In this document: one piece after another, positions 21,121-29,100 of the stretch
How positions within the stretch are numbered: position 1 is the first letter of the stretch
How the letters are laid out: every line of letters begins with the position of its first letter
Origin: Streptomyces sp. NBC_01571
Lineage (GTDB): Bacteria; Actinomycetota; Actinomycetes; Streptomycetales; Streptomycetaceae
Direction: 5' to 3'
Length of the DNA: 29,160 bases
NCBI RefSeq assembly: GCF_026339875.1
Contig: NZ_JAPEPZ010000009.1
Coordinates: 1-29,160 of the forward strand
The notes under the pieces: generated by a model
The model's database searches: none
What the model was told of the DNA's origin: nothing
What the model saw: the letters and a program-made list of their open reading frames with translations, nothing else
Position numbers and translations under genes: made by a program

Positions 21121-21888
21121 CTACTCGGGCGGCATCGCCTTGCGCTGGCGGTATGCCTTCTGGCGGCAGCGGTGCGAGCAGGTCAGGCCACCCTTCTTGA
21201 CTGACTCCTCGGACAACGGACGCCTGCAAGCCGCGCAGATGCCCGGAGTGCGGGGCCGAGCGGTGGCCCGGCGAGTCAGCAGTGGCTCTTGGGCTGGCTG
21301 ACGAGCCGCGAGAGCTGTCTGCCGACAGGCAGGCGAACACATCTGGCGAAGCTGCCCATACTGGGCCTCCATCAACTTGCCGCAGACACGGCAAGGCGTC
21401 GGCTCAGGTGCCGGCTGACGGGCTCGATAGGCAATCTGGCGACAGGCCGGTGAACAGGTGCGGCGACGTTGTCCGAACTGGATCTTCATCAGGTTGCCGC
21501 AGACGCGGCAAGGCACCGGTTCGGGTGGAGTGGAACGCGGGAGTCTCCTGCGGTAGACCTTCGTTCGGCAAGCTGCGGAGCACGTCTTCGGGCGAACGCC
21601 GCGAAGTGAGTTGGCCAATATGGAGGCACCGCATTCCGCGCATGACACCGTCTCAAGAGTGTGTCGCAGTTGGTCGGCATCACGGTCAGTGACAGTCGCT
21701 AAGCGGTCCCAGCTCGGGGCCCCGCGGTGTAGTGGCGGTTCACAAAGAAACTTCCGCAGGTAGGCAGGCGGAAGCTGGTTTGCCTGGGCCAGCCGCGTGA
21801 TGAAGGACCGGACCCCTTCCCCGGCCCTTGGGCGGGTCTGGAAGGGAAGGCGGGCGATCGGTGGAGTGCTGCGGGCGGATGGTGTCAC
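21121..21888 (-). CDS. tniQ: TniQ-like protein with four tandem zinc fingers
   Basis: 255 residues; GTG at 21888 overlaps the tnsC stop in GTGA. Residues 12-80 are a short TniQ-type domain (ARLPFQTRPRAGEGVRSFIT, then RLAQANQLPPAYLRKFL). Then come four zinc fingers: C83/C86/C103/C107, C127/C130/C145/C149, C166/C169/C184/C188 and C218/C221/C237/C241. Each ends in CS-x2-CR and a basic helix. Fingers 2 and 3 are a 117-bp tandem DNA duplication. TniQ proteins link the TnsC ATPase to a target-recognition factor; typical ones are larger with one or two zinc ribbons. The finger array could itself recognise target DNA or bind a partner. Domain assignment rests on the N-terminal motif and operon position. 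Confidence 0.7.
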   Translation of the reverse strand: MTPSARSTPPIARLPFQTRPRAGEGVRSFITRLAQANQLPPAYLRKFLCEPPLHRGAPSWDRLATVTDRDADQLRHTLETVSCAECGASILANSLRGVRPKTCSAACRTKVYRRRLPRSTPPEPVPCRVCGNLMKIQFGQRRRTCSPACRQIAYRARQPAPEPTPCRVCGKLMEAQYGQLRQMCSPACRQTALAARQPAQEPLLTRRATARPRTPGICAACRRPLSEESVKKGGLTCSHRCRQKAYRQRKAMPPE

Positions 21889-23054
21889 TGTTCGTCGTTG
21901 GGTGCAGATCCTTTGAGGGGCCGCCCCACGTCGCTGGCCTGCTGCGCTGAAGAAACGGCCTGCTCGTGGACCTTGGAACCCTGATTGGATCTGCACCCTT
22001 CGTCGTTCGTGGCCGAGGGGCCTCCCGGGCGCTTGCGGCGGGAGGCGATGTCCAGATCGACGGCCAGCAGACCGGCTTTGGTGATCTTTTCGGTGCCGGT
22101 GAGGATGGCGTCGACGGCGGCTCCGCGAAGCTGGTGGGACAGGGTGCCGATCATGCCGTCGGTGCGGGTGTGGAGGAATCGGTCCAGGCGCGTGATAGTG
22201 CCGCGTTTGTGCTGGTGCAGTAGCAGGTTGGCTTCCATCTGGGCGACCAGCCCTTTCCATTCCGCGTTGTAGGGGAAAGGATGGGTGGCGACCGAGGTGA
22301 AACGGGCGGCGATCTGGTCGCCGCGGGTGCCGGTCAGCAGGCTGCTGTTCTCGATGTCGATGCCCGCGTAGGCGAAGGTCGCGGGGATGCGCTCGGAGAA
22401 GTACTTGAGCGTGTCGGACGCTTCGGCTCCCGTGCGGGTGTCCAGGGAGATGTTGTGGATCTCGTCGACCAGGACGAGGCCGCTGCGGGCCTTGGTGCAG
22501 ACGCCGACCACGGATTCGATGAGGTCGGTGATGTTGGAGCTTCGCAGGACCGGGAGGCCGAGGAAGCGGGCGAACTCGGCTGCGATCATGCGGGGTGTCG
22601 CGGCGGGCGGGACGGTGATGTAGATGACCGGTATGCGTTCGTCCTGGCCGGGGTGACGGCGGCGGTCCTGGAGTTCGTGGGCCAGACCGAGCTGGGTCAG
22701 GGAGATCGTCTTGCCGGTGTTGGCCGGCCCGGTGACAATCAGGCCTCGGCGGGCGCTGATCGCGCCACGGTTGAGGATGACCAGGCGGCGGCCGCAGGTG
22801 ACGGTGTGCCGGACGGTGGAGGTGGCGACCACTTGCAGGCGGGCGTGGTGGTCAAGGCGATCCTCGTCGTAGGTGTTCTTCTCGTCTTTGGCCAGTGCGT
22901 CGGATTCAGCCTCATGAACCAGCGCGGCGTACTCAGCCTCGCCGAGCATGACCATCGGCTTGCCGACAGAGGCCGCGACGAACGCGCGCCAGCCGGGCAG
23001 GACCGTCAGGTAGCGGCCGAAGTCGTCCGGCCGGTCGGCCAGCGGGGTGTTCAC
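21885..23054 (-). CDS. tnsC: TnsC/TniB-like AAA+ transposition regulator
   Basis: 389 residues from GTG 23054, overlapping the tnsB stop as GTGA. Walker A is GPANTGKT (109-116) and Walker B is GLVLVDEIH (192-200), followed by a Thr/Arg sensor region and a lid. The last 50 residues are hydrophilic and variable. Proteins of this family form ATP-dependent filaments on DNA and pass the target signal from TniQ to the TnsB transposase. The length suits the TniB/TnsC family. It is the third gene of the minus-strand tnsA-B-C-tniQ operon. Confidence 0.85.
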   Translation of the reverse strand: MNTPLADRPDDFGRYLTVLPGWRAFVAASVGKPMVMLGEAEYAALVHEAESDALAKDEKNTYDEDRLDHHARLQVVATSTVRHTVTCGRRLVILNRGAISARRGLIVTGPANTGKTISLTQLGLAHELQDRRRHPGQDERIPVIYITVPPAATPRMIAAEFARFLGLPVLRSSNITDLIESVVGVCTKARSGLVLVDEIHNISLDTRTGAEASDTLKYFSERIPATFAYAGIDIENSSLLTGTRGDQIAARFTSVATHPFPYNAEWKGLVAQMEANLLLHQHKRGTITRLDRFLHTRTDGMIGTLSHQLRGAAVDAILTGTEKITKAGLLAVDLDIASRRKRPGGPSATNDEGCRSNQGSKVHEQAVSSAQQASDVGRPLKGSAPNDEQ

Positions 23055-25144
23055 GGGCGTCTCCAGGGGTCCTCAAGCGGGTCGAAGAGCCCGAGCGGGA
23101 TCACCTCGGCCATCGGTTCTTCGTCTTCCTGCTGTTCTTCCGCAACGGGCTCGCCCGCGGTCTCCTGGGACGGCTCGGGCTGCGGAGAGATCACGGCCGG
23201 AGCCGTGGCTCTGGTCCGAGCGGTCACCTGCCGGTCCCGCTTGGAGGGCTTGTTCTTCTTGCTCTTCTTTCCCTCAGCGACTTGGGTAGGGCCGGCATGT
23301 GCGCGGGTCAGCAAGGCGGCCACGGCCTCGGCGAGTTCTTCCTCGGTGGCCTTGGGCAGCTGGTGGCTGACGTGGTCCCAGGCGAGGTCTCCGAAGGGGA
23401 CAGGTGCCCGGTTCAAGTATTTCCAGGTCGCCTGGACCCATCCGCCGTCTCCGCGGTGGTTGCGTACCCAGACCCGGGAGACGTCGTAGGGGTCGCGGTG
23501 GACCTCCCAAAGACCCCGCTTGGCGGTGACGCCTGAATGGTGGCGCCGCATCGGCCCGAGTTCCGGGGCGTCGTAGGTGCGGTTGTTGATCCGGATGCCG
23601 TAGGCGTTGACGGCCCGCCAGGCCGCGGGCAGGAGCTCGATGTAGTCCTGGCCGCTGAGGGCGACCGGGACGTAGCCGCAGGACTCGATCAGCGCGGCGT
23701 ACTTCTGGTTCGGCGTGAACAGCCGGCCAGGATGGTCGGGGTCGCGTAGTCCTTCGTGGGGGCGGTTCAACCACCTTGCGACGACCCACTCATCGAGCAG
23801 TTCCTGCAATTCGGGCAGTGACCACAGATTTTCCTTCTCCGGGTGCCGGCCGCGGTGGTCGGTGTTGCGGCCGGTGTGGCCGGGGAGGAACTGCGCGAAC
23901 ATCGTGGCGACCGAGCCCAGCATTTTCTCGATGTGGCCCTTCTCGAAGGGCGCGCCTTTGTGGGTCGGCTGGAAGTCGATCTCCAGGAACCGGCAGGAGG
24001 CTCGGAAGTTGCGTGAGATGAACGCCTTCCCGTGATCGCAGACGATCATTTCCGGGACGATCACCGGCTTGGCGGCCGCGTGTTTGAGGCGCTCGTCCAG
24101 GGTCAGCAGCCGCCGGTGCGGCAGAACGGAGCGGGACATCTTGAGCGCGTCCACCCAGCCCGGGCGCATCAGTTCCGGAGTAACAGTCCTGGCCAGCAAC
24201 ACGCTGGCGTCAACCGACTTCGTCGACGGCCGGAGAACGACCGCTGTCGGGGTCCGGGTCGCGACGTCGATCATCGCCGTGAGTTCGACCTTGCCGACGA
24301 CCCCGTTGTCGAGGCGGACCATCACATCGAGCGGGGTGGAGTCGATCTGCATGACCTCGCCCGGGGCGCTGACGGTCAGTTCCCCGAACGGGACAGCCGC
24401 CGTGTGGGCCTTCGACCGGCGTGTGACGGCCGAGCCCGTTGCGTGGGTGCCCGCCGTCAGTTTCTCCACCAACCGGTAGAGCGTGGCCCGGGACGGCCAC
24501 GTAACCGCATGTCCTTCCTGGGTCTGCTCTAGGATCTCCTTCGTCCTCCAGATCAGGTAGGACGCGGTCCGGGTGGAGGAGTCGACGCCTTCCTTGATGG
24601 CCTGACGCATCGCGTCCACCACCTCGGGGTCCACCGTCCCGAACTCCGGCCGCTTGCGGGCCGCGCGGCCATCAGCCAGCCCCGCAACCCCATCCTTCAG
24701 ATAGCGGCGACGCAGCCGGGCGACCGTGCTGGCCGTCACCGGGTGCCCAGCCCTCGAAAGCTCCGAGGCCTTGGCCTTCTCCCGCCCGGTCAGCGACGTG
24801 CCCGGCCCGTACTCCTCGCGCGGTTCCGTCCCGGGCTCCGCGTCCGGCGGCAGTCCGTGCACCACTTCCAGGATGTGGCTCTCCCACCACAGTGCCTGTG
24901 TGACCGCTGCCGCCGGGAGCGCCTCCAGAACGGAAGAGGCCGGCAGCGGCATCCGCTCCGGACGGAACAAGACCTCGAAGTCCTCCGCCTCGAACAGCTC
25001 GATCAAGGCCACCACCCGGTGCGGATCCCCGGCATCCTCCAGGACCACGGCCTGGGCGGTCACCTCAAGAACCCCCCGGACCTGCCCATCGAATCGGACT
25101 CTCTCACCGACCACCAGAGTCGGCGGACGCGTCAACCGGCCCAT
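23051..25144 (-). CDS. tnsB: TnsB-like DDE transposase (Mu/Tn7 family)
   Basis: 697 residues from ATG 25144, overlapping the tnsA end by 13 bases. N-terminal DNA-binding regions include a helix-turn-helix (about 115-165, TGREKAKASELSRAGHPVTA...). The rve catalytic core has D268 (MQIDSTPLD), D370 (IVCDHGKAF) and E406 (EKGHIEK), giving the DD(35)E spacing. A Mu-type C-terminal beta domain follows (about 520-600), then a Lys/Glu-rich tail that probably contacts TnsC. All three catalytic residues are present, so the enzyme looks intact. It would cut and join the 3' ends of the element. Confidence 0.88.
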   Translation of the reverse strand: MGRLTRPPTLVVGERVRFDGQVRGVLEVTAQAVVLEDAGDPHRVVALIELFEAEDFEVLFRPERMPLPASSVLEALPAAAVTQALWWESHILEVVHGLPPDAEPGTEPREEYGPGTSLTGREKAKASELSRAGHPVTASTVARLRRRYLKDGVAGLADGRAARKRPEFGTVDPEVVDAMRQAIKEGVDSSTRTASYLIWRTKEILEQTQEGHAVTWPSRATLYRLVEKLTAGTHATGSAVTRRSKAHTAAVPFGELTVSAPGEVMQIDSTPLDVMVRLDNGVVGKVELTAMIDVATRTPTAVVLRPSTKSVDASVLLARTVTPELMRPGWVDALKMSRSVLPHRRLLTLDERLKHAAAKPVIVPEMIVCDHGKAFISRNFRASCRFLEIDFQPTHKGAPFEKGHIEKMLGSVATMFAQFLPGHTGRNTDHRGRHPEKENLWSLPELQELLDEWVVARWLNRPHEGLRDPDHPGRLFTPNQKYAALIESCGYVPVALSGQDYIELLPAAWRAVNAYGIRINNRTYDAPELGPMRRHHSGVTAKRGLWEVHRDPYDVSRVWVRNHRGDGGWVQATWKYLNRAPVPFGDLAWDHVSHQLPKATEEELAEAVAALLTRAHAGPTQVAEGKKSKKNKPSKRDRQVTARTRATAPAVISPQPEPSQETAGEPVAEEQQEDEEPMAEVIPLGLFDPLEDPWRRP

Positions 25145-25764
25145 CGCTGCCGCCCCTTCGCCCAGACCAGACTCCCGGTCTCCAACAGCCCTCCCGACAG
25201 ATCCGCCTTCAACTTCCCCGACCACAGCAGGTGGAACAGCACCGGCAGAACCTGGATCCGGTCGCCGACCCGTCCGCTGCCCTCCCATAAGCCCCTCGGC
25301 TCGCTGAACACCTCCAGAAGGCGCTCAGCCACAGCCTCCGGCCGACCGGAGCGTGCCCGGCGATACCGCGACAGCCACCGGACGTTGGCCATGAACACCG
25401 GATCAGGACGGCCGGCCCACTCGAACTCCCAGCCCACGGCCTCACAAGCACGCTCGGTCGCTGCGAAGGCCTCCCGTGTCCGATCATCCATGTCGTCCTC
25501 GGCACGAACGTCCACGACCCGGGCCCGCCCCGCAGCCAGCCGGACGAAGTAGTCCGGAGCGTGACGACGCCGTCCCCGGCCGTCGTCCCAGTGCAGCCAG
25601 AAAGGCTGCGACGATAACTTCGAAGACCCCCGTTCGCACCGGCGACTCGTGTGCACCCAAAGGCGCGTCGGCAGGGAGCTGGGCCGACGCGTGGAAGGCC
25701 AACTCGTTGAGGGCGGCTTCCCGGGTTCCTGAGGGGAGGTCGAGCACGTCACGCTCATCGACAC
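25132..25764 (-). pseudogene. tnsA: TnsA-like endonuclease, 5'-truncated
   Basis: Homology to TnsA-type endonucleases begins at SSQPFWLHWDDG (about 25611) and runs to the stop at 25132. It includes HAPDYFVRL and VVDVRAEDDMDD, then ANVRWLSRYRR, and VLPVLFHLLW near the end. Upstream of 25611 the frame gives a Ser/Arg/Pro-rich sequence unlike TnsA. The segment normally holding the first catalytic Glu (the FESxxERD-type motif) is missing. The 5' side abuts an IS remnant. TnsA cuts the 5' ends in cut-and-paste transposition; without it a TnsB-only pathway would give cointegrates. The open frame may still be translated from ATG 25764, but probably without nuclease activity. Confidence 0.7.
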
Positions 25765-26112
25765 GGCAGCTGTAGATAGCTGCGGGGCTGATCATGGTGT
25801 GGTGTCGGCGAGATCGCTTCGGCCAGGTTCCAGCAGTTGACGTCCTCGAGCTCCATCAGCATGGCCCGAGCCATCCGCGCGAACGTCTCCCGGGTTTCGG
25901 ACCGGGCGAAACAGCCGGCCACCGAGGCCGGCAAACCCTCCAACGCGAGGTCGTGGCCTTCATGGTCCACCGTGACCGATGCGGCCGTCTCGTTCTGATG
26001 TCGTGTCAGTCCACGTCATGATCAAGGCGGCCGACCTCGCGCCCGCTGCCACCCCCGTCACACCGCTGACCAGCCGTGACGAACACCGACAGAGCTGTCT
26101 ACAGCTGCCGTG
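25762..26112. mobile_element. MITE-like IS701-family remnant bounded by 20-bp inverted repeats
   Basis: 25762-25781 and 26093-26112 are inverted repeats, identical at 19 of 20 positions (left arm CACGGCAGCTGTAGATAGCT). The 351-bp segment holds only the start of an IS701-like transposase. This layout suggests an internally deleted insertion sequence or MITE. No target duplication is evident. Part of each repeat is self-palindromic (AGCTGT-n2-ACAGCT), which weakens the case. Besides this, 26113-26148 holds no gene. Confidence 0.5.
25806..25970 (-). pseudogene. N-terminal fragment of an IS701-like transposase
   Basis: From about GTG 25970 the frame reads VDHEGHDLALEGLPASVAGC, then RSETRETFARMARAMLMELE and DVNCWNLAEA. 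I recognise this as the first ~55 residues of Streptomyces IS701-type transposases. Similarity stops near 25806, where the frame runs out into unrelated residues. The DDE catalytic domain is absent, so it cannot act. It lies between tnsA and the helicase-associated-repeat gene. Confidence 0.6.
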
Positions 26113-26148
26113 CATGAACCACCTCAACTGATCCACACGTTTTGACAA

Positions 26149-29100
26149 TTACTCGGCGGTTCGGGGCCGGCCTCTCATCTGGTCCAGGATGTAGTCCTCC
26201 ACCGACATGGCTTGATGCTCTGCGGTGCCGGCGTCTGCGGGCATGCCTGCGGCAGGGGCTGCGCGGGTGGCCGTGTGCGGGGGCGGGCCGTCGGCGGGCG
26301 GTGGGCCGGCCGTCCTTGTTGTGCTCTCCTCGCTCTCGTGTGTCGCGCCTGTGGCAGCGTGCGCGGCCGGCTTGTCGCCGAGGCCTTCGGGGTCCTGCCC
26401 GGCTGCCTCGTCGGCGTGGTCGCCGGGCCAGGTCGCCGCGTCGCGTGCCGGGTCCTGTTGCTGTTCTTGTTCCGGTGTGGTGATGCCGGGGCGGCTGGTC
26501 TCGGCGGCTGGCTGCTGCGCGGGCTGTGGGGTGGGGGCGCCTTGCGGGACGGAGTGGCGAGGGGTGCCTGCGGGGGTGGGGCGGGGCCGCTTTCGGACCG
26601 GTCGCCCGGCCGAGGTGGTGGTGAGCGCGCGGCGGCGGCGTTGGGGGAGGCTGTGGGGCTGCGGAGGCGGGCCGCCTGCGTCGGTGCCGTCCTGGCGTGT
26701 GTGGCGTGGCTGGGCTTCCGGGTCAGGCCCGGTCCCGCTGCCGGAGGCGGTCGGCGCAGGGTTTTGCAGGACTCTGCGACGGCCGCCATTGTCCGGTTCC
26801 GACAGGTGAATGCCGTGCTGTCGCAACAGGGCGATATCGGCCCCCGTCAGCTTCCTTTCGCCGTACAGCATATTGTACAGAATGCTGCCGATGGGGACGG
26901 TGGAAGGGGTGTCGCTGCCAGGAACGGCAAAGACCGCCGTCTGTCGTCGTTGCGGGAGTGTATTGCTGCGGTCTTCGCTCCGCCAGTGCAGGAGACCGGC
27001 TATAAACTGTTTGATTGACCACTCGTGTCGACGTGTTTGGCCTGCCTGGCGGACAATCCTGTAGAGGTCGTCCACTTTCTCCATGTGGAGGTGGCGATTT
27101 TCCAGTCCCGCGATCAGGTAGGGAGACGCGCGTTTCACACCCTTAGTTATCAGGTTGTGTATTTTATCACCAATTCGGACATTTTCGTACCTGTCGGTGT
27201 TCGGGATGCGGACGCTCACCTTAGCGTCCACTGGGGGGATTTCGGTGCAGTTTTCTTTGTCGGGGTATTCAGTGTTGCGCCACGCGTCCATGGCGGCCAG
27301 GGTCAGTTCATCCGTCCACTTAATGCGGGTTTTGCGGTGCTTCGGGCTGGCGTGTGAACTTTTCTCGGCCTGCTGGCCCCGGCCCTCGGCTGCCGCCGTC
27401 GGCGGCTCGCCGGGCAGGAAGAGGTCATCCAGCGCGCGGGGATCGAACATTCCGGCGGGCACGGCACTCCCCGGCCTCTCCACACCCGGTCCCGCCGGTG
27501 CATCGCCCATGCCGTCCGCCGGCCAGCCGCTGTCTGTGATCGGCGGGCCCGGGTGGTGTGAGGTGCTGGGGTCCGTGGGCGGGGCCGGCGTGTCCGTGTT
27601 CATGGGTGGTGCGGGCCGGGTGGAGGTGCCGGTGTCTGGCTGTGTGGCCGGCAGGCCGGGTGCGGGCTGGGCGTGTGGGGCGGGCGGGGCCGGCCTGTCC
27701 TGCCCGGCAACAGCAGCGGCAGCGGTGGTGGTGGTGGTGGGGTCGCCCTGTGGGGCGGTCTGGCGGGGCCTGCCGCCGCGGGGCGCGGCGGCGGGCCTCC
27801 CTTTCCCGCGTTTCGGGCGGCGTCCGTGATTTGAGCCGGGTGGCTGTTCACCTGTCTGTGCGTCGTCTGCTGGCCGTGGCCTTTTCCGGCTGGGGGGTGC
27901 GGGTGTTGTGGTTGTGGTGGGGTGGGTGGGGTGTTGGTGTGTGTCGGGTTGGTGGCTGGTGCCCGTGTGGCGGGGGCTGGTTGTGTGGGTGGGGGTTGTT
28001 GTTCCGGGGTGGTCCCAGTACAGACGTGTGCGCCTGGTTTTGGTGTCGGTTTCCCCGATATGCAGGCCGGCGGCCTGCAGTTGGGTGATCTCGTGGTCCG
28101 TCAGTCCTGTCAGTCCCTGATGGCGGGCCTGGAACAGCCATGTGCCGATGGGGATGTCTGCACCGCTGGTGGTGGCCGCGCTGTCCGTGGCGTTGTGTTC
28201 CCGCCGGCGGGTGTTGCTCGCGTCGGTGAGGGGGGTGGGGGTGGGGTCGGTGAGGGTGATGTAGGTGCCGTCGGGGGGGATGGCGGTGCTGCGGTCCTCG
28301 CCCGCGGGGGCGGCGGCACGCCAGGCGGCCAGGCCACGCAGGTAGACCTCCACACCCCACACCGGCACCACCGACCCTGACGTGCCCGTGCGCCAGAGAC
28401 TGCCGTCCTTTTCCATGGTGGGGATACCGCGCGCTCTCAGAGCACCCGCCAGCAAAGAATCCCAATTCTTCAGCCCCCTGGCCCGCAGGTTGTCGAGCCA
28501 GTTGCCGATGGTGACGGACTGTTCTCGGCCATCGACACCCCGGACGGACACGGAAGCACCTGGGCCGGGGATGGCGGTGCTGTGGTCGGCACGCCACGTG
28601 TCCAAAGCCAGCAGGTACTGCTCGAACGGCCGACGAATGTTCTGGCGCTGATCTGGGGTGGGCTTCAGTTTGTAGCGCGGCACCTTCCTGCCGCCCCTGT
28701 TTACCTCCCCTGCCTTCTCGAGGGTCCAGCCGAGTGTCCGCAGCTTATTGGCCTCGTCCTCGGTCAGCCCCTTCCCTTGGTCCTGCAGGTTGTTCAGCCA
28801 TTTGCCGATGTGGACGTGCACGACTTCGGCGCCGGGAACGCGGAGGAGCACGGAAGTACTTTGTGGGGGCAGGAGGCGGCTGCGGTCCTGGCCGGCGGGG
28901 GCTTCCTTACGCCACTGCTCCAAAGCCTGCATGTACTGGTCGAACGTCGGACGAGGCCGTCCGGGCTGGTGTTGGCGGGGTGTGCGGGTGGGGCGGGCGT
29001 GTTTGCGTGTTTTGTGGCGGGTTGTGGTGTGGGGGGGTGTTGGGTGGGTGGCGGGTTGGTTGTGGTGAGGGGCTGTGGCGTCGGCCAGTGCTGGGGCTGA

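Noticed and set aside
22281..23489. 402-codon plus-strand frame over tnsC/tnsB
   Set aside because: Gly/Asp/Ala-biased shadow frame; the minus-strand products have clear catalytic motifs.
25484..25795. Minus-strand frame MISPAAIYSC... as the lost TnsA N-terminus
   Set aside because: It is out of frame with the TnsA body and lacks the FESxxERD-type motif; no resemblance to TnsA was found.
26142..26170. TTGACA at 26142-26147 as a plus-strand promoter
   Set aside because: No -10-like hexamer at 16-19 bases and no plus-strand gene follows.
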